Positions 1 through 9,321 are shown, counted from the stretch's first letter. The stretch: 64,000 nucleotides of DNA from an uncultured Bacteroidia bacterium (GCA_902790635.1 CADASN010000002.1:184011-248010), one strand, 5' to 3'. Notes: generated by a model from the letters alone, not told the origin. Numbers and translations are program-made.

Positions 1-615
1 ATGCGTCCTGACTTCGCGCTGCATTATCCGGATGAGACGGACGTGATCGTGGATGCCAAGGTCTCCCTCACCGCCCTGTCGGACTACTTCAGTGCCGACT
101 CGGACGAGAAGCGGGCGGAAGCCTCCCGGCGCAACCTCCAGTCTGTCCTCACCCATGTGCATGAACTGGCCGGGAAAGAGTATCAGAAATATCTGGTCGG
201 CCGCAAGACGCTGGACTACGTGATCATGTTCATCCCCAACTACGGAGCCTGGCAGTTGGCCAAGCAGGAAGATCCCGATATCTTCACCAAGGCGCTTGCG
301 CAGAATGTCCTGGTCACGACCGAGGAGACCCTCCTCCCCTTCCTCCGCCTGATCCGTTCCGCCTGGGTGCAGAAGGACCAGATGGAAAACATGGCCGACA
401 TTGTCGCGGGGGCGCAGAAGATGCTCGACCGCGTGGCACTCTTCTGCGAGAAGAACGCCGAGGTGGAGAATGCCCTCCGTCAGACCCTCAAGAAGATGGA
501 AGAGAACTCCAAACGCCTCGTGGAAGGCCGCCAGAGCATCGCCAAGGCGGCTCAGGAGGTGCTTGACTGCGGGGTCTCCCCTTCTCCGGGAAAGCGGCTG
601 CCGGAGCCGGAATAG
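1..615 (+). CDS. rmuC: DNA recombination protein RmuC, C-terminal part
   Basis: The 204 visible residues match the nuclease-like domain of RmuC, which limits inversions and rearrangements at repeats. The window opens with RPDFALHYPD and then VIVDAKVSL, the conserved acidic and Lys core of the family, followed by the FIPNYGAW block and a C-terminal helical tail rich in Glu and Lys. The N-terminal membrane anchor and long coiled coil lie upstream of the window, so the Met at position 1 is probably internal and the gene is partial. Family assignment is secure; the start is unknown. Confidence 0.88.
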   Translation: MRPDFALHYPDETDVIVDAKVSLTALSDYFSADSDEKRAEASRRNLQSVLTHVHELAGKEYQKYLVGRKTLDYVIMFIPNYGAWQLAKQEDPDIFTKALAQNVLVTTEETLLPFLRLIRSAWVQKDQMENMADIVAGAQKMLDRVALFCEKNAEVENALRQTLKKMEENSKRLVEGRQSIAKAAQEVLDCGVSPSPGKRLPEPE

Positions 616-654
616 TCTGCGTGCGGCCGGGTTGAAATATTGCATATTTCTTGC

Positions 655-662
655 TAAATTTG
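655..662 (+). promoter_or_regulatory. -7 promoter element (TAAATTTG)
   Basis: A perfect Bacteroidota -7 box, TAAATTTG, lies 21 bases before the ATG at 684. The TTG in TATTGC about 20 bases upstream could serve as the -33 element. It separates the beta-propeller gene from rmuC. Confidence 0.6.
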
Positions 663-683
663 CACCCCTAAAACCTGACCTTC

Positions 684-2087
684 ATGAGATTAATCGTGTC
701 CTTGTCCCTGGGAATGCTGTTGCTGGGCGCGGCAGCGCTGTCGGCGGTTCCCGCCGGCGCCCAGACCGTGGTGCATCCCAAGCCCGGCACGCAGTGGATC
801 GGTGACGGGATCAAGGTGACTTTCCAGACCCGCAAACAGCACTATTCGTTCGCTGAGACAGAGACGCTGGACAAGGATATCCACTCCCCCAAGTCCGTCA
901 ACATCCACCCCACCGGCCGGAAATACTATGTCAATTCGCTCGAAGGTGCGAAGACGGTGGTGTATGACTTTTTCACGGGTGAGAAGCTCAAGGTGATCCG
1001 CCACCATTTCGATGAGAGCAGCAAGGACCTCTGGGCACCCTCCAGCGGCCTGTTCTCCTATGTGCACAGCTACTCGAATCCGGACACTTTCGACGGGAAA
1101 CCCGTCGAGAGCACGTTCTCGCACGATGGACGCTATCTCTGGGTCCCCTACTACCGCCGCAGTTTCGACATGAACGCCCAGGAGCCGTCTGCGATGGCCG
1201 TTATCGATACCGACCGGGATGAGATCATCCGCGTCTTCGAGACCGGTCCCCTGCCCAAGATGGTGGCGACCTCTCCCGACGGGAAACTGCTGGCCGTGAC
1301 CCATTGGGGCAACAACACGGTGGGTCTGCTGGACATCTCCGGCGAGAAGCCGGAAGACTGGCACTACATCTCCTGCCTGATCGTGGACTACCAGCTGAAA
1401 CTCAATTACAGCCTGACGCAGAAAGTGGACCGTGACGTGAACAGCGGGTACTGCCTGCGCGGGACTGTATTCACCCCGGACTGCCATTACCTGCTGGTCG
1501 GCTGCATGGGGGGCGGCGGCGGGATCGCCGTGATCGACCTGACCACGGATCGCTACCTGGGCCGTGCGATGGGCGTGATGTCCAACCTGCGGCATCTGGT
1601 CATCAAGAACGGCTACCTGTATATCAGCATCAACAAGACGGGCTACATCCAGCGCATCGGCCTGGATGATTTCCTGGAGCAGGTGCAGGTGCTCGACGGC
1701 GACAAGCGCAAGACGGTGACGGTCCAGAACTGGGTGAACTGCAAGATTCCGGCGGGTGCCCGGACCATCGAACTGTCCCCCAGCGGGAAATATGTCTTCG
1801 CGGCATGCAATTTCAGCAGCTGCCTGGCTGTGGCGGATGCCGAGAAGATGGAACTTCTCGGCACGATTCCTGCTGACTCTTTCCCCGTCGGGCTCGACAT
1901 CTCCCGGGACGGAAGATACGTCTTCACGACATCACAAGCGAGGAATATCGCCGGCAACGCCGTGGATATCTTCAAAATAGAATATCTGGATGAGACATTT
2001 AAACGCTATATTGATTGGCTTCCTCCTCTGCCGGGCATTGTCGGTGACGGCCCAAACACCGTCCTCGATTGGTTCATCAGCCGCTGA
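684..2087 (+). CDS. Secreted YncE-like beta-propeller protein
   Basis: A 467-residue protein with a clear signal peptide (residues 1-27, cleavage near AGAQT). The mature part carries repeated YVTN/WD-type blades, visible as SPDGKLLAVTHW, SPSGKYVFAACN and SRDGRYVFTTS, each followed by a beta-rich segment. Members of this class are periplasmic or surface propellers that bind ligands or partner proteins; the ligand cannot be told from sequence. The last blade reads AVDIFKIEYLDE. After that the frame runs on for about 30 residues, which overlap the start of the next gene by 98 bases in another frame. The natural end may once have been near base 1990, so this tail may be recent. Confidence 0.75.
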   Translation: MRLIVSLSLGMLLLGAAALSAVPAGAQTVVHPKPGTQWIGDGIKVTFQTRKQHYSFAETETLDKDIHSPKSVNIHPTGRKYYVNSLEGAKTVVYDFFTGEKLKVIRHHFDESSKDLWAPSSGLFSYVHSYSNPDTFDGKPVESTFSHDGRYLWVPYYRRSFDMNAQEPSAMAVIDTDRDEIIRVFETGPLPKMVATSPDGKLLAVTHWGNNTVGLLDISGEKPEDWHYISCLIVDYQLKLNYSLTQKVDRDVNSGYCLRGTVFTPDCHYLLVGCMGGGGGIAVIDLTTDRYLGRAMGVMSNLRHLVIKNGYLYISINKTGYIQRIGLDDFLEQVQVLDGDKRKTVTVQNWVNCKIPAGARTIELSPSGKYVFAACNFSSCLAVADAEKMELLGTIPADSFPVGLDISRDGRYVFTTSQARNIAGNAVDIFKIEYLDETFKRYIDWLPPLPGIVGDGPNTVLDWFISR

Positions 2088-2988
2088 CAGTGTCCAGGTG
2101 ACCATCTCCGAGCTGGCCGACCGCATCATAGACGAAGCGAAACTGTATCTCGGCACGCCATACCGGCGTGGCGGGAACGGTCCCAAGGTGTTTGACTGTA
2201 CCGGGTTCACGAAGTTCATCTTCGGAAAATTCGGCTACGAACTCGGACGCACCGTCCCGGCGCAGGCCGTCGACGGCCGGGAAATGATCGGCAGCCTGGC
2301 GGACCTGCAGAAGGGAGACCTGTTGATCTTCGGCGCCCGCGGCAATCCCCGCCGGCAGGGCCATGCCGGCATCTTCATCGGAATGGACAGCACGGGGACC
2401 AACTTCAGCTTCATCCACGCCGCCGTCCACGGAGGGATCACCATTTCCAACTTGAACGAGACCTACTACAAGAAGCGCTTCTTGGGCGCCCGCCGCATCT
2501 TGCCGGATTTCCTGCCGGCCGTGACGGATACGACGGCCGTGGCCGTGCTGGACAGCCTGTCGGGACAGTTCGTTCCCCAGACGGATACCCTGCAGCTCTC
2601 CCCTGCCGACCGCAGGATCATCCTCTTTGCTGACGGGACCTGGGCCCTTGTGGACTCGACCGGCGCCGTGGCGGCACCGGCTTCCCAGGACCGGATCCTG
2701 CTGGCTGAGAATGGATCCTGGAGGACCGTGACCTCCTCTACGGTCCAGATTCCCGACTTGAAGAAGCCCGAGCCGCAGACCCAGAAGACGACGGGCAGTT
2801 CGTCCACGAAGACGACGGCTCCCCCGCCTCCGGCTGACGGCTCCGCTGTGTATCATACGATCGTGTCGGGTGATACGCTCTACGGACTTGCCCGCCGTTA
2901 CGGGACCACCGTGTCGAATCTCTGCGCCCTCAACGGCATCACGACCAAGACGACGCTCCGTCCCGGCAAGAAACTGCGTGTCCGATGA
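1990..2988 (+). CDS. NlpC/P60 peptidoglycan hydrolase with C-terminal LysM
   Basis: Predicted secreted 332-residue cell-wall peptidase. Residues 1-22 form a signal peptide (hydrophobic core AILIGFLL, cleavage near VTAQT), which fixes the start at 1990 despite the overlap with the preceding gene. The NlpC/P60 domain covers about residues 40-165, with catalytic Cys70 in FDCTGF, His125 in GHAGIF and a third polar residue at His143. A Pro/Thr/Lys-rich linker (about 255-280) leads to a LysM domain (about 285-331) starting YHTIVSGDTLYGLARRYG. Enzymes of this type cut the D-Glu to diamino-acid bond in stem peptides. The stop overlaps the next start as ATGA, so the two genes are probably co-translated. 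Confidence 0.88.
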   Translation: MRHLNAILIGFLLCRALSVTAQTPSSIGSSAADSVQVTISELADRIIDEAKLYLGTPYRRGGNGPKVFDCTGFTKFIFGKFGYELGRTVPAQAVDGREMIGSLADLQKGDLLIFGARGNPRRQGHAGIFIGMDSTGTNFSFIHAAVHGGITISNLNETYYKKRFLGARRILPDFLPAVTDTTAVAVLDSLSGQFVPQTDTLQLSPADRRIILFADGTWALVDSTGAVAAPASQDRILLAENGSWRTVTSSTVQIPDLKKPEPQTQKTTGSSSTKTTAPPPPADGSAVYHTIVSGDTLYGLARRYGTTVSNLCALNGITTKTTLRPGKKLRVR

Positions 2989-3806
2989 GACGCTTCTTCC
3001 GGATCATAGGGGTGCTGCTCGCCGTACTGGTGCCGAACCAGTTGCGGGCGGACCATCTGTATGCCTACCGGGATGTGGTCGAGGATGCCTATGATTTCCT
3101 GGTTTACATCCCCGATTCTTACTACAACAGCGACAAGCCCCTCCCCCTCCTGCTGAATCTGCATGGCAGGAGCCTGACCGGCAATGACTTGAATATGGTC
3201 ACCCGCTACGGCTGCATCGATGCCCTGCGTCGCGGCCGCAAGATCGAAGCCGTGGTCGTATGCCCCCAGTGCCGTACCACGGGGGGGTGGGATCCCGAGA
3301 AACTGATGAAGGTCGTCGATTGGGTCCGGTACAATTTCCGGACGGACCATAACCGCCTGTATGTCTTCGGTATCAGCATGGGCGGCTGGGGGACGTTCAA
3401 GTTTGCCGCCGCCTACCCGGACCAGGTGGCTGCCGCCATCGGGATGTGCGGGGGCTATACCGGACCGGTCGAGCCGCTGTCTCGGCTCCCGCTCTGGATC
3501 ATCCACGGCACGAGCGACCGCGTCACCGAGATTTATTACTCGACCTCCGTCGTGGAGAAGATGGCCCGGACGGGTAAGTCCGGACGGCTGTATTTCACCT
3601 GGCTGACCGGTTGCGACCATTCGATCCTGGCGCGGGTTTTCCTGCTTCCGCAGGCCTACGATTGGCTTTTTGCGCATTCCCTGAAGGATCGGGACCGGCA
3701 GGTGAACCGGGACTTTCGGATCGTGCCCCGGGACCTGGATGCCGCTTATATGCACCTGGATCAGAGCCGGGCGCAGCGGCTTCCGATCCAGGAACCCTAT
3801 AAGTAG
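2985..3806 (+). CDS. Secreted alpha/beta-hydrolase (PHB-depolymerase/feruloyl-esterase-like)
   Basis: A 273-residue alpha/beta-hydrolase with a short N-terminal export signal (residues 1-22). The oxyanion segment is LLLNLHGRS (about 55-63). The nucleophile is Ser131 in GISMGG, the acid is Asp178 in HGTSDR and the base is His212 in CDHSI. This layout is seen in LpqC/polyhydroxybutyrate-depolymerase-like and feruloyl esterases; the substrate is not evident. It overlaps the NlpC/P60 gene by four bases (ATGA) and ends 12 bases from the convergent GH2 gene. Confidence 0.75.
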   Translation: MRRFFRIIGVLLAVLVPNQLRADHLYAYRDVVEDAYDFLVYIPDSYYNSDKPLPLLLNLHGRSLTGNDLNMVTRYGCIDALRRGRKIEAVVVCPQCRTTGGWDPEKLMKVVDWVRYNFRTDHNRLYVFGISMGGWGTFKFAAAYPDQVAAAIGMCGGYTGPVEPLSRLPLWIIHGTSDRVTEIYYSTSVVEKMARTGKSGRLYFTWLTGCDHSILARVFLLPQAYDWLFAHSLKDRDRQVNRDFRIVPRDLDAAYMHLDQSRAQRLPIQEPYK

Positions 3807-3818
3807 CAGACGACTCCC

Positions 3819-6221
3819 CTACCGGGCTTTCAACGGCTGGGTAAACGGCTTCTTGAGCAGGGGCGTGCGGATGGTCAGCGAGACCGGTCCGGCGTTTTCT
3901 CCGCTGCGCAGGATGGCCAATGCCGTACCGTGGAAGAGCCGGACATGGTCGTCCGTGGAGATCTCTTCTGAAGTGATGTCACCGTTGGCGACCCCGACCA
4001 GGCGGGCGTCTCCGGCAACGCTGAAGTCCAGCCGGTCAGAAGTATTCCAGACGCGCCTGCCACGGCTGTCCACGGCCGTGATCCGGACAAACTGCAGGTC
4101 CATGCCGTCCGCTTTCCAGTCTGCAATGGCAGGTTCGACGCGCAGGGCGACCGCCTTGCCGACCGTCTCGATGCGATGCCGGGCCACCACGCGGCCGTCC
4201 TTGCGGGCCACGGCTTCGATATAGCCCTTCTGATACGGGATGTCTTCCCACCTGATACGGTTGCGGTTGGCAGGCTCGGCAGCATTCTGCTTGACACCCT
4301 GGCTCTTGCCGTTCACGAAGAGTTCCACCTCGTCGCCGTTGGTGAAGGTATAGAGGCTGACCTTTTCGCCAGGTGTGCGGTTCCAGTTCTCGCTCATGTG
4401 CTCCGTACCCACCTGCACGCCGTTCCAGAGGTCGCCGTCCGCGAGTTTCTCGATGATGCCGATGTGCACTACGGGCTCATCCGCCTGGAACATGCTCTTG
4501 ACCAGCCAGGCATAGGGCTTGGGCTCCCCGGAGATGTCGAAGGCTCCCTGGGCCCAGCCTTTGGCGGGCCAGCCGCCGCTCTCTCCCAGGTAGTCAATGG
4601 CGCCCCAGTACGCCAGGCCGATGACCTTGTCCAGCTCCATCCCGAACCAGTTGCCGGGAATGCCGGACGTGTTGGCCTCGCTCTGGTAGAAAATCATGCG
4701 GGGATATCTCGCCCGGTCGCCCGGGAAATACATATAGCGGTAGTTGTAGGAGGCGATGTCCGTCTCGAGGGCGAGGTCGCAGGGGATTTCGTCCGTTTCC
4801 CAGTTGCGGTAGCGCGGATGCATGGCCACGGTGGACGGGCGGGTGGGATCGTATTTCTGCAGCAGCTCGCGCATCAGGCGGTAGGCGGTCACGCCGAAAT
4901 CACCGAAGGGCTCGCTGTTCTGCTGGAGTTCGTTGCCGAAGCTCCACATCACCACGCAGGGGTGGTTGCGGTCCCGTTTGACCCACTCTTCGAGGTTCTC
5001 CTGCCAGAGCCACTTCCAGTCGCGGCGGTTGCCGGCGTACTGCATGTTCCACTTGTCGTAGAGCTCGTCCACCACCAGGATGCCCAGGCGGTCGCAGGCC
5101 CGCAGGAAGGAGCTGGAGTACGGGTTGTGCGAGGTGCGGATGTGATTGTAGCCAAACGACTTGAACATCTTCAGCAGGTACTCCTCGGCGCGCGGATAGG
5201 CGGCAGCGCCGAGCGGGCCCAGGGTGTGATGGTTGGCTGCCCCCTTGAGGATGACCTTCTGGCCGTTGAGTTTGAGACCGAAGGAAGGGCCGTATTCGAT
5301 CGTGCGGATGCCGAAAGGCTCTTCGACCCGGTCGCACACGCGGCCTTCCGCATCGTAGAGCGAAACCTCCACCGTGTAGAGGTAGGGATCTTCGCAGCTC
5401 CATAGATGCGGCGAAGGGACGGAAAGCGGCTCCAGGTCGTACTCCCCTGCCGGCAGGTAGCTCTTGTATTTGGCTTCGGTGCGGTTCTCGGCCACGACCC
5501 GGCCTGCAGCATCCAGCAGCCGGAGGCCGAAGCCCACGGTCTTGCGCTCCCGGTCGCGCAGGAAGATTGCGGCCTGGACGTCGATCCGGGCGGTTCCGCC
5601 GGCGACCTGGGCGGTGCGGATATAGAGCGGGTGGCGGGTGAAGTAGCCGTTGGCGGGCGTGACGATGAGGTTGACATCGCGGAACAGGCCGCCGCCGGTG
5701 TACCAGCGGGAATTGAACGGTCCCATCGTTTGCGCGGTGACCGTCAGCTCATTGGGCTCTCCGTATTTCACCTTGTCGGTGATGTCGGCTTCGAAACCCA
5801 GGTAGCCGTAGTCCGTACCGCCGATGCGCTCTCCGTTCAGGTAGGCGTCTCCGACCAGCATGATCCCTTCGAAGTCGAGAACGATGCGCTGGCCTTTCAG
5901 GCTCTCCGGGATGTCCAGGGTCTTCTTGTATGTGCCGTCGCCGAGCGCCTTGAAGGCGCGGGAGGACAGGATGCTGCGGAAATTCGCAGCGAGGTCCTGC
6001 ATGCCGCTCTTTTCCCCGGCTTCCGGGGCGATCCAGGGTTGGGAGATCTGGTAGTCGTGCGGCAGGTCGACGCGCTGCCAGCCAAGTGCGGCATTCTCAT
6101 ATTGGAAAAGCCAACCGTGGTTCAGCCGGACCGTGTCCCGGACGATACCGTCGGCAGCCCGGGCGCCCGCGAAGAGCGAGCAGAGGGCGAAAAGGGTAAG
6201 CAGATGACGAAGTGGTCTCAT
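3819..6221 (-). CDS. Glycoside hydrolase family 2 (beta-galactosidase-like)
   Basis: An 800-residue secreted GH2 enzyme with a signal peptide (residues 1-22, ending GARAAD). It has the family order: sugar-binding jelly roll (VDLPHDYQISQPW), an immunoglobulin-like domain, a TIM barrel starting near ILKGAANHH, and a C-terminal DUF4982/Big-like region (ELFVNGKSQG). The acid/base is Glu431 in WSFGNE and the nucleophile is Glu515 in YQSEAN. SHNPYSS in the barrel is also conserved. GH2 covers beta-galactosidases, mannosidases and glucuronidases; the layout with the C-terminal extension favours beta-galactosidase, but specificity is inferred. It lies 12 bases downstream of a secreted esterase on the same strand, suggesting joint glycan deacylation and cleavage. 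Confidence 0.85.
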   Translation of the reverse strand: MRPLRHLLTLFALCSLFAGARAADGIVRDTVRLNHGWLFQYENAALGWQRVDLPHDYQISQPWIAPEAGEKSGMQDLAANFRSILSSRAFKALGDGTYKKTLDIPESLKGQRIVLDFEGIMLVGDAYLNGERIGGTDYGYLGFEADITDKVKYGEPNELTVTAQTMGPFNSRWYTGGGLFRDVNLIVTPANGYFTRHPLYIRTAQVAGGTARIDVQAAIFLRDRERKTVGFGLRLLDAAGRVVAENRTEAKYKSYLPAGEYDLEPLSVPSPHLWSCEDPYLYTVEVSLYDAEGRVCDRVEEPFGIRTIEYGPSFGLKLNGQKVILKGAANHHTLGPLGAAAYPRAEEYLLKMFKSFGYNHIRTSHNPYSSSFLRACDRLGILVVDELYDKWNMQYAGNRRDWKWLWQENLEEWVKRDRNHPCVVMWSFGNELQQNSEPFGDFGVTAYRLMRELLQKYDPTRPSTVAMHPRYRNWETDEIPCDLALETDIASYNYRYMYFPGDRARYPRMIFYQSEANTSGIPGNWFGMELDKVIGLAYWGAIDYLGESGGWPAKGWAQGAFDISGEPKPYAWLVKSMFQADEPVVHIGIIEKLADGDLWNGVQVGTEHMSENWNRTPGEKVSLYTFTNGDEVELFVNGKSQGVKQNAAEPANRNRIRWEDIPYQKGYIEAVARKDGRVVARHRIETVGKAVALRVEPAIADWKADGMDLQFVRITAVDSRGRRVWNTSDRLDFSVAGDARLVGVANGDITSEEISTDDHVRLFHGTALAILRSGENAGPVSLTIRTPLLKKPFTQPLKAR

Positions 6222-6233
6222 AGGGCATTGTTT

Positions 6234-7079
6234 TTATCGGGAAAGGTGCTGCAGCCAGCGTTCGAGTTCTCCGGTCCATTCGCGCTTGTAGGCGAAACTG
6301 TCCTGGAAACCCCAGCCGTGGCCGCCGGAAGGATAGATGTGCAAGGTGGCTCCTACCCCGTTTTCGCGCAGGGCGAGGAAATACTCGATGCTGTTGATGC
6401 AGGGCACGGAGGTGTCGTCTGCGGAGCACATGATGAAGGCGGGCGGAGTCTGTGCAGTGACATGCTTCACGCTGGTGTACTGGTCGATACGCGCCTGTGA
6501 AGGATTCTCACCGAGCATCAGCGCGGGGTTGCTTCCCACGCGCGTGACGGCGTAAAACAGGACCTGGAAGTCCGGGCGGTTCGAAGCGGAAGTGAAATGG
6601 GTGGCTACCTGCGTGGCGAGGTTGCCGCCGGCGGAGGCGCCCATGATGCCGATCTTGTGCGGGTCAATCCCCCACTCCGAAGCGTGCTCCCGCAGGATTT
6701 CGATGGAACGCAGGCCGTCGCTGAGCGGCACTTCGATCAAGCCGTTGGGCATGCGGTATTTCAGCACGGCATAGGTGACGCCCAGGTTGTTGAACCAGGG
6801 GGCCATGTCATAGCCTTCGTGGTTCATGGCGAGACGCCGGTAGCCGCCGCCCGGGCACATGATCACGGCGATGCCATTGGGATTGGCTGCCGGATAGACG
6901 GTGAGGGTGGCGCGGGTGATGTTGGCTACACGGCCGTTTTCGAGGGGCTGCTCCGGGCCGGTCAGGCCGCTGTCGTTGGGGGCGCCGTCGGGCCAGACGT
7001 CCAGGATGACGGGACCGCCCTGTGCGGCGGCAGCCAGGCAGAAAAAGGCTGCCAGCAGGAGGGAAAAGATCTTTTTCAT
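6234..7079 (-). CDS. Secreted alpha/beta-hydrolase, acetyl-xylan-esterase-like
   Basis: A 281-residue protein beginning MKKIFSLLLAAFF with a signal peptide ending AAAAQ. The oxyanion motif is CPGGGYRRLAMNHEG (about 75-89), the nucleophile is Ser149 in GASAGG, the acid is in CSADDTSVP and the base is in SGGHGWG. These features match Bacteroidota esterases of the BD-FAE/acetyl-esterase group that remove acyl groups from plant polysaccharides. An in-frame ATG two codons upstream (7085) is also possible. A TAACTTTG box at 7118-7125 on the minus strand is the likely promoter for this gene and the GH2 gene 12 bases downstream. Confidence 0.8.
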   Translation of the reverse strand: MKKIFSLLLAAFFCLAAAAQGGPVILDVWPDGAPNDSGLTGPEQPLENGRVANITRATLTVYPAANPNGIAVIMCPGGGYRRLAMNHEGYDMAPWFNNLGVTYAVLKYRMPNGLIEVPLSDGLRSIEILREHASEWGIDPHKIGIMGASAGGNLATQVATHFTSASNRPDFQVLFYAVTRVGSNPALMLGENPSQARIDQYTSVKHVTAQTPPAFIMCSADDTSVPCINSIEYFLALRENGVGATLHIYPSGGHGWGFQDSFAYKREWTGELERWLQHLSR

Positions 7080-7117
7080 ATACATAACGGTGATTGTTGG
7101 TTGTGTCTGTGGTTTCC

Positions 7118-7147
7118 CAAAGTTACGAAAAAGATTGCGTATCTTTG
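7118..7147. promoter_or_regulatory. Divergent promoter pair between esterase and AlkZ-related gene
   Basis: On the minus strand TAACTTTG (7125 down to 7118) precedes the esterase/GH2 unit. On the plus strand TATCTTTG (7140-7147) ends seven bases before the ATG at 7155, giving an mRNA with almost no leader. Confidence 0.55.
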
Positions 7148-7154
7148 CCCGGCC

Positions 7155-7829
7155 ATGTCAATTTTCCTGAAAAGAACCGATCCGGCCGCTCCCTGGCGGG
7201 TGGACAGCCCGGAAGCCCTTTGGCGGACCATCCGGGCCTGTGGTATCATTCCTTTCTTCGAGGGTCCGCTCGCCGGCTATTCCATCGAGGAGATGACCCC
7301 GCAGGAACTCTGGTTCGACGAAGACACGCTGGGCCCCTGGGATTGGAAGATCTATGCCGTGCAGCAGGGAGACGTGGCCTATGGCAAATTCCTGCTGGGC
7401 GGGAAGGCCGCTTTCGCCACGGCGGAATGCTACCGGGACCTGCTGAACTGGCGCCGCTCCCTGCCGAAATGTGCCCTGCGTGAAGGCGACCGGCAGGCGT
7501 ATGAAGCCGTCAGCGAGGCCGGCACCTTGACGAGCCGCGAGCTGCGCAAGATTTGCGGCCTCAAGAAGGGGCAGATGGATGCCGTCACCACGCGCCTGCA
7601 GTACCAGACCCGGCTGGTCATCGGCGACTTCGAACGCGTGTACAAGGGCGAATTCCTCGAATACCAGGGCTGGCAGCTTTCCTCCTTCTGCCGGCCGGAA
7701 GACCTCTTCGAATACGACCTGGCGGCTCCCTTTCGCACCCCGCAGGAGTCCTACGCCCGCCTCGCCGCGCGGATACGCGAAACGGCACCGGCGGCCTCCG
7801 ACGCCGAGATCCGCAAGTTGTTGGGGTAA
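7155..7829 (+). CDS. AlkZ-related winged-helix protein
   Basis: A 224-residue cytosolic protein resembling the AlkZ/YcaQ-related proteins annotated in Bacteroidota, with a C-terminal winged-helix-like part (TLTSRELRKICGLKKGQMDAVTTRLQ). True AlkZ glycosylases are about 370-400 residues, so this is a short relative and DNA glycosylase activity should not be assumed. I placed the start at 7155 because the -7 box at 7140-7147 rules out the longer upstream frame, and MSIFLKRTDP gives a normal N-terminus. Confidence 0.6.
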   Translation: MSIFLKRTDPAAPWRVDSPEALWRTIRACGIIPFFEGPLAGYSIEEMTPQELWFDEDTLGPWDWKIYAVQQGDVAYGKFLLGGKAAFATAECYRDLLNWRRSLPKCALREGDRQAYEAVSEAGTLTSRELRKICGLKKGQMDAVTTRLQYQTRLVIGDFERVYKGEFLEYQGWQLSSFCRPEDLFEYDLAAPFRTPQESYARLAARIRETAPAASDAEIRKLLG

Positions 7830-7880
7830 GGCCTTGTCGTTGAAGATCGGAACCGGTGAGCCGCATACGGGAAAAAATGT

Positions 7881-7888
7881 TATATTTG
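7881..7888 (+). promoter_or_regulatory. -7 promoter element (TATATTTG) for rlmD
   Basis: A perfect TATATTTG box 20 bases upstream of the rlmD start, in an AT-rich gap of 79 bases. The following antiporter and cysteate-synthase-like genes sit 3 and 12 bases apart and probably share this promoter. Confidence 0.6.
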
Positions 7889-7908
7889 TAAGATTATTGT
7901 TCTAGAAT

Positions 7909-9318
7909 ATGTCGCGACACAGCAAGCTGGACGTCATCCTGGAGAATCTCGTCATCGAGTCGGTGGCGGCGGAGGGCAAAGCGATTGCCCATACGCCGGA
8001 GGGACAGGTGGTATTCGTGGGTTTCGCCGTGCCGGGCGATGTGGTGAACGTGCGGCTGGTGCGGAAGAAAAAGGCCTGGATGGAGGGTACGATCGTCAAG
8101 CTGGTCAAGCCTTCCGAGATGCGCCTGGAGCCGTTCTGCGAGCATTTCGGGGTCTGTGGCGGCTGCCGTTGGCAGCCTCTTCCTTATGAGATCCAGCTCG
8201 CGGCCAAGCAGCGTCAGGTCTATGACCAGCTGACCCGCATCGGTCACCTGCAGGTGCCGGAGTTTTCCCCCATCCTGGGGTCTGACAAGACCGTCGCCTA
8301 CCGCAACAAATTGGAGTACTCTGCCTCCTGCAAGCGCTGGATGACCCAGGAGGAGATCGACGCCGGCGGGCCGGCGCAGCCCGGACTGGGCTTCCATGTC
8401 GGGAAGTTTTTCGACAAGGTGCTGGATATCCGCCGCTGCTATCTGCAGCCCGAACCGACCAATGCCATCCGCCTCTTCATCCGGAACTGGAGCCTGGAGC
8501 ACGGGGTTTCCTTCTACGATATCCGTGAGAACCACGGCCAGTTGCGCAACATGTTCGTCCGGACGACGGAGGCCGGCGCCGTGATGCTGATCATCTGCTT
8601 CGGGGAGGATTTCCCCCAGCGTATCCCGCTGCTGGAGGCCGTCTCGGAAGCATTCCCGCAGATCAGCTCGCTCTATTACGTCATCAACGGCAAGAAAAAC
8701 GACACCATCGGAGACCAGGAGTGCATCTTGTTCCGGGGCGAGGAGGCCATCTACGAGCAGATGGAGGGCCTCCGCTTCAAGATCGGGCCCAAGTCCTTCT
8801 ACCAGACCAACACGGGGCAGGCCTACAAGCTCTACAAAGTGGCCCGTGAGCTCGCCGCCCTGAGCGGCCGGGAGACCGTCTATGACCTCTATACCGGGAC
8901 GGGGACCATCGCCCAGTTCGTCTCATCCGGGGCTTCGAAGGTGATCGGTATCGAGTATGTGCCGGAGGCCATCGAGGACGCCCGGATCAACGCCGCCGGC
9001 AACGGCATCACCAACTGCGAATTCTTCGCCGGGGACATGAAGGACATCCTGACGGCGGATTTCATCGCGGAGCACGGCCGTCCGGATGTGATCATCGCGG
9101 ACCCTCCCCGGGCGGGCATGCATCCCGACGTGGTCAAGACAATCCTGGAAGCCGCTCCGGAGCGGATTGTCTATGTGAGCTGCAACCCGGCCACGCAGGC
9201 CCGGGACATGGAGATGATGAGCGGCAAATACAAGATAACGGCCGTCCAGCCGGTGGATATGTTCCCCCACACTTTCCACGTCGAGAATGTGTGCCGGCTG
9301 GACAGGATAGATTCATAG
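7909..9318 (+). CDS. rlmD: 23S rRNA (uracil-5-)-methyltransferase RumA/RlmD family
   Basis: A 469-residue SAM-dependent RNA methyltransferase that makes m5U in 23S rRNA (U1939 type). An N-terminal TRAM domain covers about residues 10-65. A [4Fe-4S] site is visible as Cys77, Cys83, Cys86 (CEHFGVCGGC) and Cys177 (RRCYL). The SAM fold starts YDLYTGTGTIAQF, followed by ADPPRAGMHP and the catalytic Cys in YVSCNPATQ near the C-terminus. All key residues are present. The family also contains RlmCD and tRNA-acting relatives, so the exact target base is inferred. Confidence 0.9.
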   Translation: MSRHSKLDVILENLVIESVAAEGKAIAHTPEGQVVFVGFAVPGDVVNVRLVRKKKAWMEGTIVKLVKPSEMRLEPFCEHFGVCGGCRWQPLPYEIQLAAKQRQVYDQLTRIGHLQVPEFSPILGSDKTVAYRNKLEYSASCKRWMTQEEIDAGGPAQPGLGFHVGKFFDKVLDIRRCYLQPEPTNAIRLFIRNWSLEHGVSFYDIRENHGQLRNMFVRTTEAGAVMLIICFGEDFPQRIPLLEAVSEAFPQISSLYYVINGKKNDTIGDQECILFRGEEAIYEQMEGLRFKIGPKSFYQTNTGQAYKLYKVARELAALSGRETVYDLYTGTGTIAQFVSSGASKVIGIEYVPEAIEDARINAAGNGITNCEFFAGDMKDILTADFIAEHGRPDVIIADPPRAGMHPDVVKTILEAAPERIVYVSCNPATQARDMEMMSGKYKITAVQPVDMFPHTFHVENVCRLDRIDS

Positions 9319-9321
9319 GAT

